Numbered from the stretch's first letter, positions 36,264 to 48,554 are shown. The stretch: DNA of 64,000 nt from Sclerotinia nivalis (GCA_029531795.1 JAPEIS010000006.1:2604001-2668000), one strand, 5' to 3'. Numbers and translations are program-made. Notes: generated by a model from the sequence alone, not told the origin.

Positions 36264-37392
36264 CTACATCCTGTTACCTCTTCCCCTCCCCCTGCCACCC
36301 CTCTTCCCATTCCTCCCCATCCTCCCTCCACCCCTCTTACTCCCCTCAATCCCCACCACATCACTCTTACTCAAACTCAACGTCGCACCTCTCATCCTCC
36401 CTACCCCTGGTCCCCCATCAAAAATCCCTCCCGTCCCACTCCTTTCTTTCCTTCTTTCCCTCCCACCACTATTTCCCCCTCCCCTCCCACCTTTCGTCTC
36501 AAGCACAACCCCATTCTCCCTCGCCTCTCTCCTCCTCTTCTCCTCTTTCTCTTCCGCCTTCTTCACTATCCCCTTCCGCATCGCCATCGGCATACTCTCT
36601 TGTTTATGTATACTGGTCTTCCCACCTAATGCCTGCACACGTAAATCCAAAGCTTTTAAACGATTTTTCCCTTGTAACGTATGGCTCAAATGGGAATTGG
36701 CGGATGAGGATGAGGATGAGGAAGTTAAGAGGTGCGATTCATCGAGGAGTCGTTGGAGCGCTAGATCATTTTTGAGATTAAGTGCTTCGGTTGCGCCGGG
36801 GTCGTCTGCGGAGCCGGGAATTGGTTCTTGGAGTTTGGAGAGGGAGGGCGTGGGGAGCGATTTGGGGATTTTGGAGGACTGCGTGGAGGAGCTGTTAGTT
36901 CTTGGAGATGTTTGGGAGATACTGGAGGGGGGGATTGGATGTGCATACCATGAATGCCCTCAATTCTGCTTTACTCATCCCTGCGATCCGTGAATCGACT
37001 TTCTTTACGTGTTCGACTATTTGTACGCCATTTTCCTGTTCTTCGTCGTCTCCTGAGGAATTCTCCGATAAGCCTTCCCAATCGCCTACTTCCTCATTTT
37101 CTGCATCATAGATTGTTTGACTGGCTTTAGATTTTATATTTGTAGGAGGAAGTGGTTTGAATTGTGCTTCGAAATGACGACGGAATATTTCTTGGGGATC
37201 GAGGGGTTCTGTGTCATCTTCATTGTCTTCATCATCGTCGTCATCTGGAGAGCTATCGGAAGCTTCTTCTTCTGATTGCGGTTCGGATACAGGTTCTGGT
37301 ATTATCGGGGTAGTTTTAGATACTTTTAGAAGTTTCGAGCTGGTAGTAGTAGCAGCACTTGTGCGCTTTCGTTTTCCGAGGGAGGCGGGCAT
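36264..37392 (-). CDS. Faf1-like (DUF4602) ribosome-assembly protein
   Basis: Exon 1 (37392-36949) and exon 2 (36878-36264), with a 70-nt intron (GTATGC donor, ACGCAG acceptor, phase 0), encode about 352 aa. The start MPASLGKRKR is preferred over an upstream in-frame Met at 37575. The N-terminus is Lys-rich then strongly acidic (Asp/Glu runs), followed by PQEIFRRHFEAQFKPL, as in this family. Exon 2 carries NLKNDLALQRLLDESHLL, then KNRLKALDLRVQALGGKTSI, MPMAMRKGI and EEKRRREARENG, which I recognise from fungal Faf1/DUF4602 proteins. The end is Gly/Arg-rich. Yeast Faf1 acts in small-subunit pre-rRNA processing, so a nucleolar role is likely. It shares a roughly 280-bp divergent promoter with HIS6. 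Confidence 0.85.
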
Positions 37393-37675
37393 ATTAAAGG
37401 TTGTTTGTTGTGATTTGGTGGTTTTCGCAAAGTAGAGAGTTGAAGCTTCCCCAGAAAATAAATGTAATAAATGTTCTGGATTGGAAAAAATTATAGTGAA
37501 ATGCCGAGGTTCTGCCGGGTGGTGGATGGGGAATCCTCTTTTGGGCGGCAGAAGGTCAACAACGCATTTCACCATTATTTTGATCTTTTTTTCTTTCCTT
37601 TGAAATTCGTCAACTTAGGGATTTGTTCGTGGATATCATTACAACACGACATTAGGTGCTGAGAAACTCCTCACA

Positions 37676-38570
37676 ATGACGAAGTTTCGACCCTGTATAG
37701 ACCTGCATTCTGGTCAGGTGAAGCAGATTGTAGGTGGTACATTGACAACTGCTTCTTCTGATTTGAAAACCAATTATGTCTCGAAATTACCAGCTGGTCA
37801 TTTTGTAAAACTCTACAAGGAGAACGGTCTTACTGGTGCTCATGTTATTATGCTTGGACCTGGAAATGAAGAGGCAGCCAAAGAGGCCGTAGGAGAGTGG
37901 AAAAATGGTCTTCAGGTTGGAGGTGGTATTACGAATGAAAATGCTAAGCAATGGATTGATTGGGGTGCTGAGAGGGTATGTTTCTATCGTGTTACTGGTG
38001 GGTGAAGGATTGATGTTGATTGGAATAGTAGGTCATTATCACTTCATTCTTGTTTCCCAATGGGAAGTTCTCTCAGGAACGATTAGATTCCGTATTGGAA
38101 GCTCTTGACGGCGATAAAGAAAAACTCGTCATTGATCTGAGTTGTCGAAGGAGAGATGATACTTGGTTTGTGGCTATGAACAAATGGCAAACCATTACAG
38201 ATATGGAGGTAAATGAGGGTGAGTATTTCATTTCTTCCCTCTATTCCACCAATGAAAACTTATACATCTTCCAGCATCTATCAAATCCTTAGAGCCATAT
38301 TGCTCTGAGTTCTTAATTCATGCAGCGGATAACGAAGGCCTGCAAAAGGGTATCGATGAACAACTTGTCGAGAAATTGGCACAATGGTGTAGTATTCCAG
38401 TCACTTATGCTGGCGGCGGGAGAAATCTTCAAGATCTTGATTATGTCAAGAGACTTAGTGATGGAAAGGTTGACCTTACGATTGGAAGTGCTCTCGATGT
38501 TTTCGGAGGTTCTGGGGTCACATTTGATGAATGTGTACAATGGAATCAGAAGCAAGTTGCTTCTTCATAA
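37676..38570 (+). CDS. HIS6: 1-(5-phosphoribosyl)-5-[(5-phosphoribosylamino)methylideneamino]imidazole-4-carboxamide isomerase
   Basis: Exons 37676-37975, 38032-38218 and 38275-38570 join in frame and encode 260 aa, essentially the length of yeast His6. The protein is a half-barrel-repeat (beta/alpha)8 enzyme catalysing the Amadori rearrangement of ProFAR to PRFAR in histidine biosynthesis. Visible landmarks are [18 protein letters not shown], with the N-terminal catalytic Asp, [47 protein letters not shown] with the second Asp, [10 protein letters not shown] and [14 protein letters not shown]. It is complete, with nothing unusual in the active site. Confidence 0.97.
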
Positions 38571-39772
38571 AAATGCATAAATGCAAAATGGGGTGCCCCG
38601 ATATCTCTTTACTACTGTACCCCGAGTGCAACCTGGATACCGGTATCAGGTATCATCCTTCTTGTTGTGTCGTCTTTCGCTCTTCCTTCCCAACTTTATG
38701 ATCTACCAAGCTTTCGTGATCATTACTTCTTCTGACCCTGTACATTGCATTATCTTTTACTTGATTGTCTGCATAAACGAATCGTTTCGCCTATTGCGTT
38801 TGGGTCCATAGGTTCATTCAAAAACTTTCCTGCTGCATGAGATTGTGGGGAATCACACCGCAATTCTCAAATATCATTTGATGGTTTTAGGAGTGAGCAT
38901 CGGGAAAAATGATATTTAGCCCGACCATCAGCATTCCCGCCTTATCGGGTTCTTCGTAGGATACCTGGCCCTGGCCCCTCCCACCTTCCATCTCCAACCC
39001 TCTTCCTCCAACTTTCCAGCTTCGTTTTTCGTCGAATCGCCAAGTTCTAAAATTCGCAAATGTGAATATGGAAAAATGAGGCTCGACGAGTCTATGGCCA
39101 AGTCCGATTCAGTTCGAGGCCAGGGAAGAATGCGTTAGCACCATTACTACCTTCTGACATGCATCATTGGCGTATGCCCCAAGATCTGTTGGCCCTATGG
39201 TTGCGAAAGAATCTGGTCGATCATATCCACCGCCTCATTTTTAACCACGAATGGGCTGAAACACGTGGCATCTTAGGTACCACGAACACTTGAAACTTTA
39301 CCTAGAGGAGTGAAGTGTTTTTTTTATCGCCCAATACTCCCTCAGATTGCTTGTTGCTTCGTTGTCGGGACGGCTTGGTAACCAAGTTTTTTTTTAATGA
39401 CTCTATGATTGTCTGTACCTTTTTGTACCTGCATTATTTTTTTTATACATGTACTTTGGGTTCCGCCGTTTTATTCTTTCTCTTCACATCTCAACCCAAT
39501 TCATCATTCTGCGATTTACTTCGTAGATAAATTATCTTCCAAATTTTCAAGTCATTTAGTTGCTTCTTGAATTTATCTTTCTTTTCTCTGCACCATTTTC
39601 TCCACACATAAATTTTGTGTTAAAGCTTTCTCTATTTGTTTCCACCTCGTGCAACACCAAGCCAATCTGTGGAGTACCGTTGTTGATCCTACTTGCTATT
39701 TTTTTCATTTGACCACCCATTCTTTCAAAAAAATTATAACTCCACTCTTTTCGAACATCATACCAACCCACC
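38571..39772. other. Intergenic
   Basis: About 1.2 kb. The right part (39310-39770) is pyrimidine-rich and may be the promoter and leader of the next gene. No coding region was recognised. Confidence 0.5.
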
Positions 39773-41233
39773 ATGTCAGAATCCGGTTATTTCAACGTGG
39801 AGGAACCCACTTCTTCAGGTCCCGCATATGACCTGATGGAAGACTCTGGAGTTGCCTTTGAAGATGAAGATAACTTCCCAGATGAAACTCCAGGAGAACG
39901 CCTCGGAGCTATCTTCGAAGATGAGGAAAGTATTCCAGATGAAGAAAACATTCAAGATGAAACCGGAGCTGTCTTTGAAGAGGAAGAGGAAGAGGAGGAG
40001 GACACTCCGGAAGAAACTCCAGAAGAACGTCTCGCAGTCAAAAAAATGAGTCTCAAGAAATGTGCTGAAGATATGGTCTCCGAGCACTCGGAAGCCGTTG
40101 CTCTTGCTGCATTGGCAAAGAAAATAGAATCAGGACTGAAAGAGGTCAACACCAAATTATTGGAGAAGAATGAAATTGTCCAATACTTCATCAAGAGGAA
40201 TGGGGAATTATCAACTGAGATCCGGGAGGAAGAGACAAACATCAAGTTCTTCAATTTGGAATCATCTTTGGGTATGAAGACACTGGAATGCGAGCAATTG
40301 TTTGAGGAAAACCAAAAGCTTTTGGAGAAAATCAGACTCTACGAAGAAGCCGTGAACGATAAAGGAAAAATCGATGTGGGCGCCTTACTAGTCGAGAACT
40401 CTGACTTGAAACGCAAGCTCGAAACGGCTCCTCACCCAGATTTCGACTATGGTGCACCTTCACATGAGGAACTTCAAAGTGAGGCTACATTCGTCAATCC
40501 CGAGCAACAACTTTCGGAATGGAAAGAAAACCCCAAGTTCCAAGAATTCATTGCCGAAGCTGTTCGCTCCGCCCTTAGCGAACAACGAAAATCAATGAAA
40601 CATCTTTTCTTCGTCGGTCAACGCGTCCGCAACCGATTCCTCGAAAGAAACTCCGCATACGATCCCAAAGTCAAGGAACGCAACGCCATCTACGAACTAG
40701 GTAATTCAAGCGTCTTTAACGGTCGTCCTATCACCGATGCTACTCTCTTTTCTGACGTCCCGGGTGTCGCATTCGAGAGACGCACAGATGAGGAAACTTT
40801 CAAAGAGTTATACTGGGCAAGCTGGCAAACAGTCCTCCGTCTCCAAGACTGTGCCGAATTCATCGAAATGCTCCGCTGGCATTCCTCCGTCAAAGCTTGG
40901 CGCAGGCAAGACTACATGAAGACGGAATTTTTCAAAACCTGGACCAAAAATATCGACACGAGATTCGAGGACATGGATCTCGCCGCCGTGCGCGAATATT
41001 GCACAAACATTACCCGCAAGAAGCTCAAGGCATGTTATCTAGATGAGAAGAAAAGGAACATGAAGATTAGACGAAGCGTGGGATTGGGATCAGGCAATGG
41101 TAAGTCTGATTATCTTCCTTGTGCTTGTGAACGTGGAGGACAGGTTCAGGTTCCGCATAGAACTATTGTTGCGAAGTCGAAGTCCACACGGGTGTCGAGG
41201 TTGCCGTTCGGCAGGCGAGATACTGTATCGTAA
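39773..41233 (+). CDS. Uncharacterised coiled-coil protein, GN-x-x-AHGG family member 1
   Basis: A 486-aa open frame. The N-terminus is acidic with repeated DETPGERL/EETPEERL segments (about 30-88). A long coiled coil follows (about 90-235). The C-terminal module (about 285-410) has VRNRFLERN, then GNSSVFNGRPITDATLF, a Trp/Tyr-rich stretch ending WQTVLRLQDCAEFIEMLRWH, and TEFFKTW. The same order of landmarks recurs in the genes at 43.1, 46.9, 48.9, 58.4 and 61.2 kb. I do not recognise a named family, and no enzyme motif is visible. The 3' end is uncertain: GTAAGT at 41099 with an acceptor at about 41143 could splice to an earlier stop. Function unknown. Confidence 0.7.
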   Translation: MSESGYFNVEEPTSSGPAYDLMEDSGVAFEDEDNFPDETPGERLGAIFEDEESIPDEENIQDETGAVFEEEEEEEEDTPEETPEERLAVKKMSLKKCAEDMVSEHSEAVALAALAKKIESGLKEVNTKLLEKNEIVQYFIKRNGELSTEIREEETNIKFFNLESSLGMKTLECEQLFEENQKLLEKIRLYEEAVNDKGKIDVGALLVENSDLKRKLETAPHPDFDYGAPSHEELQSEATFVNPEQQLSEWKENPKFQEFIAEAVRSALSEQRKSMKHLFFVGQRVRNRFLERNSAYDPKVKERNAIYELGNSSVFNGRPITDATLFSDVPGVAFERRTDEETFKELYWASWQTVLRLQDCAEFIEMLRWHSSVKAWRRQDYMKTEFFKTWTKNIDTRFEDMDLAAVREYCTNITRKKLKACYLDEKKRNMKIRRSVGLGSGNGKSDYLPCACERGGQVQVPHRTIVAKSKSTRVSRLPFGRRDTVS

Positions 41234-41283
41234 GCATTTTTTATATCAATTATCAAAGATCTTACCTTATATTATTTACTGAA

Positions 41284-41682
41284 TTGCGAAAAGACTCGGG
41301 TTTGTTTTTTGAAATTGATATGGGGATGTGGGGAGGGGGTGTGATTAAGGGTGTGATGAGGTGGACGATGTTGGCCTTGATTGTCTTTTGTCAATTCATG
41401 CTCTGGGTGGTGTGGTGGGTGGAGCAAAATGATTGGTTGAGTTCGGGTTTGGAAGACGTGCTGGATGCGGATGTTGAGATTGATCTCGGATGGTGCGGCT
41501 TAGGAACGTTTGAGCTGGAGATGGAAGATATGTTGGTGTGTGTTCGAACGGGATTGATGTTGGGTTGGTTGGTGGGTGAATGTGCGGTACTTACTGCGCA
41601 TCGCCGGGGCTGGAATTGGAACTGGGACTGGAATTCTTCACGCATTGAGCATTCCTTGCGCAGTTTGTGCTTTTGGAAATAG
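41284..41682 (+). CDS. Doubtful small ORF with one membrane segment
   Basis: A 132-aa frame with a strongly hydrophobic, Trp-rich segment (about residues 27-46) that resembles a membrane helix. It has no recognisable family or clear start context. It could be an extra exon of the preceding gene, but the frames do not join convincingly. Confidence 0.2.
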   Translation: MRKDSGLFFEIDMGMWGGGVIKGVMRWTMLALIVFCQFMLWVVWWVEQNDWLSSGLEDVLDADVEIDLGWCGLGTFELEMEDMLVCVRTGLMLGWLVGECAVLTAHRRGWNWNWDWNSSRIEHSLRSLCFWK

Positions 41683-43141
41683 AAGAAAATGGGGAAGGTG
41701 ATCGGGGATCGGACGAGGGAGAGTTCGCTGGCTTGAAGGCATGAAGCATCAATTTGAAACACGGAAACGAGAATTTGAATGGATATGGATGGATTTACGA
41801 CGCTTATGATAACGAATTTTTATATACCAAACACGAAATACGAAATACGAAATACGAAAAGATGGGATGGACGAAACAGATACACCTGAATAACACTTGC
41901 ACACGAATTTCCTTTACAAAGAAACAGAAAATACCCAATGGTTTAGGAGTTTTTACTTTTTTGTGTATATAGCTTTATTATTTGAAGTTTTGAAGTTTTG
42001 AGTATTGGAGCTCGAGATGCAGAAAGATGGACAAAAAAACTTGGAACATTTTTGAGGGAGGTAGAGATGAGATGAGATTGGGGCATAATTATGAAAATGA
42101 AAATGAGATTAGGGGGTGATGTTGAAGTGTATGTGTGTTTTTGATGTGATGAGGAGTGAGAGTGAGAGGTGATAATTGGGGGTATGTGAGTTCAAGTCGA
42201 GCGGAAGATAAACCCCAGTGTGAGAGCTCATCGGGTTTGAGCTTACTCTGGACTCAGATAATCCATATATAATTGGAAGCCAAGTCTGTAAGGAAAGGAA
42301 GGAGATTTCAATATGTGTATAAACTCTACCCCACAAAACATCGTTTCGACTGAAAGATTGTACTTGCTTCGATTTGCCAAGTGGTGAATGAAGCTGTGTG
42401 TTTTGCTACGTATCGCGATATAACATTTGGGGCGAAAGAAGGGGAAACCGAAGGAAAGAGAGAGGTAAATAGAGCGATGGTCTTCAGAGGGTGATAAGGG
42501 GATTATCTAGCACTGGGTATGTTGCGAGACTGAGGGATGGTGGAGACGTGTTTAATAGTAAGAATATCCTATGAAGACTACGCGAAGTTCCTCGTTGGCT
42601 ACCTAGTATACTCAATGTTTTGGTTAAGTAACCGTGCTGGATATATGGCCGCCGCTTAAGAAGGCTCGTCTCGTCGGTGATTGCTCCTATCCTTGGTGTA
42701 TGGTGGCCCAGGGAGTTTAAGAGGTAAATCATGTCAATGAAGACCGCCCGAATCTTTTCTCATTAGTAAATCATACTTATATCATCAATGCTCTTCACAG
42801 CTTTTTGGATTTTCAAAACCCTTAAAGTGGATATTCGATCAATATCATTGTCATCATTGTCGTTATCGCCGTTACTGCTCTTTTGTCAACGTTTCATTCT
42901 CCTTTTTCTTTTCCTTTTCACACCTGACTTCGCAAGACGGCATCCCGTACCCTCAGCTTCCAAACTCCACTCCAGCAAGCGAATATCATTGTCTTAATTG
43001 GCTCAGCGTATTTCAATTTGGAATTGATGGTAGCCTTGCGAGGATGCTTTGATTTCCGCTTCCGAAATCTTTCTTGATTTTAATTCCACCACAACACAAA
43101 CACGCCGCACGCTTTGGAGAGCATGATATGCCCAGCACATC
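41683..43141. other. Intergenic
   Basis: About 1.4 kb with only short, biased open frames. The last 400 bases are probably the leader of the next gene. Confidence 0.5.
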
Positions 43142-45463
43142 ATGTCGGCTTCAGCATGCACCACAAATGCAGCTCACGAATCCGAAATTATCTTCACAAT
43201 CGAAGCCAAATTGATCGCAAAGCAAGCAGAACTTCTCATCTTGGCCCAAGAAGTCAGTAATGAAGAAAATACCGTCCAAAATCTCTGCGAGGAAGCCGAG
43301 CGCAAGAGATTGGAAGCAAAAGAAGTCAGCAACCAATGGGCGGACAAGTCAGGTGCTTTGTTGTCGAAGAAAAATCAGCATGAATTACTTGTCGAGGATC
43401 TCCGTATGCACACTGCGTACCTGGAAAGAATTTGTGATGTTGAGGCAGGGAATAAAGAGGAGAACACATTTGAGGAGCATTTGAAGAGGGAGAACAAGGA
43501 GTTGGAGAACAAGGTGGGAAGTCTTCAGCAGGCTCTAAATGATACAAAAACTTCTATGGACGAGGAAATCAGTCGGTTGAAGGTTGGGTTTGATGCGCTT
43601 GCGATTACAAACCGCTACACAAGCGCTTCATTGAACCAGGAGATTGATAGATTGAAGGCGGAGAAGGAGTTGCTTGCGATTACGAATAGCGACACAATAA
43701 TTTCTATGGGCGAAGTTATTGACGAATTGAAGGCTGAAGTTGCTTCACTCACGGCCATCAATCATGATGTGACATCGACCACGGAGAAAAATAGTCAGTT
43801 GGGGGAGACTGCGAAGAAAAATTTCGGCCACATGAGTGCACAGCCTGAAATCAATGGTCAAGGTGCGCGGGCGAGCTTTCTTGAAAGTCATCGCCTGCGC
43901 GGCTCTGAAGCTTCTCCTTACATTAAAGGGCTTCTGCGAGATGGATCTAAGCCAGATCATCATTTCCATGCTGTTGCCGATGCAACTTTATACCGCCAGC
44001 CTGTAGGACCAGGATTCCGCACCGACTGCGACACATTTAGTCGGATTTACGGTGTCAAATGGCAGACTGCCTGGAGACTAAAGTCTTGTAGGCTTTTCAA
44101 TTATCTGGTAAACCAATATGCAGCAGCGGAGAGTTACAACCCCCAAACATTCGGAACCACAGAATTTTTCAAGCTCTGGTGTGGCATGGGCATCTCGTTT
44201 GATGAACGAATCCTAGTCAGAACCAACGCATGGTTTCAACGCGCCACCAGCAACAATCGCAAACCCGTCCCTTGGCACGGACTTGGGCCTGCCCTCGACA
44301 AAATTTATAGTAATGGAAGCATACCTCAATATCCTGGCGGAGTCGCAAGTAAGGATAAATCTAAAGACATGCTCATACATGAGATACAGAAAAATGCGAA
44401 GTTTTATGCCAAAATGCAGTCACTTCTGCAACAAGTGGGCTTTGCAGTTCGAAATCGTTACTTAGAGAGGATGAGATCTCTGCCTGTATATCTGTCAGGA
44501 TGGTGTCATCGACCAGACATGGCAAAAATTGAAGAGGGAAATGAGGCTGCACACCATGCGGATGCCTTGCTTGACGCCCTCTTGTTTTTTCCTGAAATAT
44601 TTAACATCCGGTCCAGACCTACACCTGCATTTAAGTATAAAGATATATACGAAGTAGCTCCTGTCGATGTTATCTTCATGGCTATATATTAGAGTCCCAT
44701 GTCATTGATCGAATTGATTAACTGGTATACTCGTGTGAAGCAATGGCACCCTCATGATTTTGTTTCCACCGACTTCTATGGAAAGTGGGAACATTACGGA
44801 TTACTAGATCTATGTGGCCGTCAAGCTGAGGATTGCTCTACAGATTGGACTCCGAGTCGAGATTGGGAAAGTTGGCCACCTCCTAGTGAATCACCAGATT
44901 GGTCTTTGACTGTTGAAATTCTGGCAAGGCTGTACCTTTTTGAGGAGAGAGAGAGTAAAAAGAAACAACGAAATTTGGACTCGCTTCTGCTTACCAAGCC
45001 TGACCAGCTGCATCCTGTTATAGGGGGGTTGTCGAACCAGGAAATTCCTAGACCGGAATCTCCAATCAACTATCAGTGCTATTATGAAGGAGAATCTCGA
45101 GCTTATCCTAACTCTCGCGATGAACCTTCTTCTCAATTGGCTGCTAAAGATAGCAATGCTATTGAATGGCGGCCAAAGCCCGATTTGGGACCTTCTGACA
45201 ATGATTCGACGACGCGTGGCGAGGCCCCGGGACCATCGCTAGGGGCCACTACCAACTCTAGAGGGGGCGATAACCTTCACGTGGGCGATGATTGTCTAGT
45301 ACCAGCTCTGTACAAATCGGAAAAATCGGATTTATATGATCATGGTGGTTGGGTTCCTCAAGCAGCAGCAGCAGATAGCTATCAAGGTAGTGATTGGGTT
45401 ACGAAATTTAAAGCATCTGATGACTATTGGGGTGCAACACCAGATTTTAGTTATTGGTGGTGA
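43142..45463 (+). CDS. Coiled-coil protein with two GN-x-x-AHGG-type modules, interrupted by TAG
   Basis: Two open frames in the same phase (43142-44692 and 44699-45463) are separated by a single in-frame TAG at 44690-44692. Residues 15-215 are coiled coil with a repeated ALAITN...EIDRLKAE pattern. Module 1 (about 270-360) has HHFHAVADATLY, YGVKWQTAWRLKSCRLFNYL and TEFFKLW. Module 2 (about 425 on) has FAVRNRYLERM, EGNEAAHHADALLDALLF, then, past the stop, LIELINWYTRVKQWHPHDF and TDFYGKW. The second module thus spans the stop. Either a very short 39-nt intron (GTAGCT...TATTAG) removes it, or the gene is decaying. The remaining 200 residues are low-complexity and Asp/Trp-rich. Function unknown. 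Confidence 0.6.
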
Positions 45464-46218
45464 TATGTATCAAGCGGTTCAAGACATCTTGTGTGATAAT
45501 TCTGCTTGCATTTATTTGGGACAAAAAGTCTGTAGTTAGATCATACGCAAGCATCAAGATGCTAAATATACAGACATGACTTCTCACAAGCTGTGAAAAT
45601 TGCTTGGGCATATTACAAAATCTGAAACCCACATGTGATTGCTTTGTGACATTGATTGTAGTCACTGACAACACCTGATTGCTTGTAACTCATATAGTTT
45701 GTATAAACTCCCTCCTATCATTTATTCTCATCTATAAATTCATCTCCCCTTTTATGCAACCCGCAGTTCATATTCCGCAAGATCACCCCAAAGTTGTTCA
45801 GCACAGAACCTAGTGGACATCAAAATGAAGTGTCCAAAGATGAAAGCAATATTTTCTGTGCAGCTGAGATGTCAAACATGGCAAGTAAGTCACTTTCCAC
45901 ACCCTTCACTTCTGAATCCGGGTTAAGTTTATTCCGCACTTTTCATTGACGCGGATTTCCCAATGGCCCTTTTCTTCCTACCCTGCTTCCTAAACACAAA
46001 ATTTGTTGTCAGCGCCTTCAACTCAATTGATGTACAGCAACCCGTGACGTTTTTCAATACTGTGCTTTCGCTGCATTACTCAATTTGAATCGCGCTTTAG
46101 TCTACAATTTCAATTTTGCTGGCAGATTTGTTTGATATCACTTTCTCGCATCATCACACTCAGGAACACAGAAGATCCTCTGATTCCTTCATATCAGTTA
46201 CATTGACAATATCACAAG
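45464..46218. other. Intergenic
   Basis: About 0.75 kb between family members. No coding region was recognised. Confidence 0.5.
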
Positions 46219-46467
46219 ATGGATGAAGATGAAGTTTTCCGGCGGGTCGTTGGTCCTGCATATGTTATGCTTAGGAAACGTATTGAGAGGCTCGTGAATC
46301 GGATATATCCTTTGGAAGAATTCCACAATGATGATGAGTTCGAGGAAAATAGGGAAGTAATGAAAGAGTATGATGATCTTATGCCTATAATTTCCAAGTT
46401 GAGGGTTGCACACATAGAATACTGTACTAAATTGAGTCTTAGTCGCAAAGGGTCGAAGCGAGCTTAA
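46219..46467 (+). CDS. Small protein or fragment related to the C-terminus of the 46.9-kb gene
   Basis: An 82-aa frame. RIERLVNRIYPLEEFHNDDE and the following KEYDDLMPIISKLRVAH correspond residue by residue to RERIMDLV, KVHPDEELKNDDDF and EEYKDLNEMDIRLSAAR at the end of the neighbouring gene at 46854-48059. It is therefore a truncated paralogue, whether still expressed or not. The Met context (AAGATGGAT) is acceptable. Function unknown. Confidence 0.5.
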   Translation: MDEDEVFRRVVGPAYVMLRKRIERLVNRIYPLEEFHNDDEFEENREVMKEYDDLMPIISKLRVAHIEYCTKLSLSRKGSKRA

Positions 46468-46853
46468 GAGAAGCATGGTATTATCTTTGGTATTCAATAA
46501 CAGGATGCCAATTCTTCGCTAATGCTTTCATCACCATATATCCTTCAAGTTCTCAATAGCTTTCTCACTAGTCCTCCATAGAAAATATAAAAACCAACCC
46601 TCGGATGATAATGTAATCTTCTACGTCAAAAAGAGCACATTTCATCATGCTAAGATGCCGATCTTAGATATTATCCACTCGTTCTTCCAATTCACCACAA
46701 GTTCGCGTAAATTTCCTGTCAATTTTTGAAGGCTGAACTTGGAAATTATATCCTAAGTATCACCTCGATCTTCCTCGTGTAGCTGCCACTCCACTCTTTT
46801 AATCCACCGTTTCGACGACGCTACTCAGATAATCGCATACAGAGATCGGAAAG

Positions 46854-48059
46854 ATGGAGGAAGAAGCAAGCCTTCAGTATATCAATGTATGTGATCGAAG
46901 TAAACCTCCACTGTCAACTACTAATATTTATCATCACAGAATGTGATTGCGAAGTTGAGAGCCCAGCTTGCAGAACAGGAGATGACAAATGCAGTCAATG
47001 AGGATTGTATTGCCAACTTGAGGTCGCAACTTGCAGAACAGGAGATGGCGAACGCATTAAGCGCAAAGGAAATCGAAAGTCTAAATCTGATCATTGGAGA
47101 GAAAAATACCAATAACAGTAGTCTGGAGGGGATTATCGAGAGTCAAAAGCAGACGATCGCCTGCAAAGACGTCATAATCGCCCTAGAAACAGCACTACGA
47201 CAATTCGGCGGCAGATCTGAAGAAACCTCTGATCCAGCGACTGTTGTCACACCTGCAGAAATAGAATTTTCGAGAAGCGGAGCAGTTATCCCTGTCACAG
47301 AACCTATGCAGAATTACGAAGAGGATAGTAGCTCGGCATATATACAGAAGTTTATGCAATGCGTCGAGATTGAGCATACTGTGAAGGTACAGAACCTGGT
47401 GGAGAAACTAGATGCGGCAAGAATGTTGTTGAAGAAAATGAATGATGAGAAGGGGAGGATGAGAGCACTATATGATATTGGTATGGGTGTTAGGATCCGA
47501 AATATTGTCACGGATTATACAAGAGTTGCAACTGATGACACCAAATTGAAGTTGGGTGTTGAACAGCGGCTGAGAAAGCATGGCAATGAATGTGCACATG
47601 GCCCCGCACCACTTGCGGATGCAGAAGTCATTTTACATTGTCTGAAAAACTTACAGCTCGGATGGCCAATGCGCCAGTTTGTAGCGACTTACGGCGTCGG
47701 CCCTTCTGTTGTAATGAAGCACTCCAAGTTTACTAAGTTCATCGGATTACTCAAATTTCATGGCCATCTCAATATGTGGCGTTTTGATATGACGGATTTC
47801 GAAGCGGCAGCCTCGATGGATTTCAATGAACACAGAGAAAGAATCATGGATCTTGTATCTTGTATCTAAAGTACATCCGGATGAGGAGTTGAAAAATGAT
47901 GACGACTTCAATGCCAACAAAAAATATTGCGAAGAATATAAAGACCTGAATGAGATGGACATCAGACTATCGGCAGCCCGTGCGACATACAGAAGAACCA
48001 AAGAGCTTAAGAGTCAAGGTGTGGAGCATCCTCCGATTAATGGCAGTCTGCTTACATGA
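46854..48059 (+). pseudogene. GN-x-x-AHGG family member 3, frameshifted by a 7-bp duplication
   Basis: Exon 1 (46854-46886; MEEEASLQYIN) splices over a 53-nt intron to 46940. The frame then runs to a stop at 47869. Two near-identical coiled-coil repeats (AKLRAQLAEQEMTNA and ANLRSQLAEQEMANA) open the protein. The C-terminal module has VRIRNIV, KHGNECAHGPAPLADAEVIL, LGWPMRQFVATYGVGPSVV and TDFEAAASMDF. At 47854-47867 the heptamer TGTATCT occurs twice in tandem; the second copy throws the frame into a stop. The homologous C-terminus (KVHPDEELKNDDDF, to 48059) continues in the other frame and matches the small paralogue at 46.2 kb. I call it a recent frameshift mutation or allele. Confidence 0.6.
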
Positions 48060-48338
48060 AGGGGCCGGAACGAAAACGCCTGGTCAACGGGGTGTGACAT
48101 TGACCACTTTGTTTGTCTTCATTTCTTGTTGCACGTTGGAACGGAGAATATTCATTAAGAAGCATCAGGATCATTCTGGTATTTTACTCCAAACATCCAG
48201 AACTCAACACTATTATCTCCACTAGATGATGATTCAACATAAAATTCACTCGTGCACTTTCCAACAGATTAGTTTTCTGAATTCTTAACCACATGCTTGT
48301 CGACAGATGGCTTACTTTACCTCAAATAAACAACTGCC

Positions 48339-48554
48339 AAGGACTTTGAGGATGCATTCCAGAAAGTAAAGGCACGTATCAACGAGCGTGTACCTGCAGA
48401 GGGCTGGAATCGTGAAGACGAATCGTGTGGCATGAATGACTTCCTTTTGAGAGACAAGTTCGTTAATGAGTTATTTCAAGGTCTTTGTGGCAAGTGGATC
48501 GCTGCGACTGACAGACATCAAACCTGCAGACAGGAGAAGAGAAAATATTTGTAG
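48339..48554 (+). pseudogene. Truncated C-terminal fragment of the GN-x-x-AHGG family
   Basis: A short frame (DFEDAFQKVKARINERV ... FVNELFQGLCGKW) that aligns with the ends of the genes at 48.9 kb (FEEDFQKLLEMILV ... IYSKLCVLW) and 58.4 kb (FERGFQDLLIGGL ... TFQKLCSIW). An in-frame stop lies just upstream and neither the coiled coil nor the central motif is present, so this is a remnant. Confidence 0.55.

Noticed and set aside
36012..36775. Long plus-strand frames opposite the Faf1-like gene
   Set aside because: They are antisense shadows of its Gly/Arg/Glu-rich exon 2.
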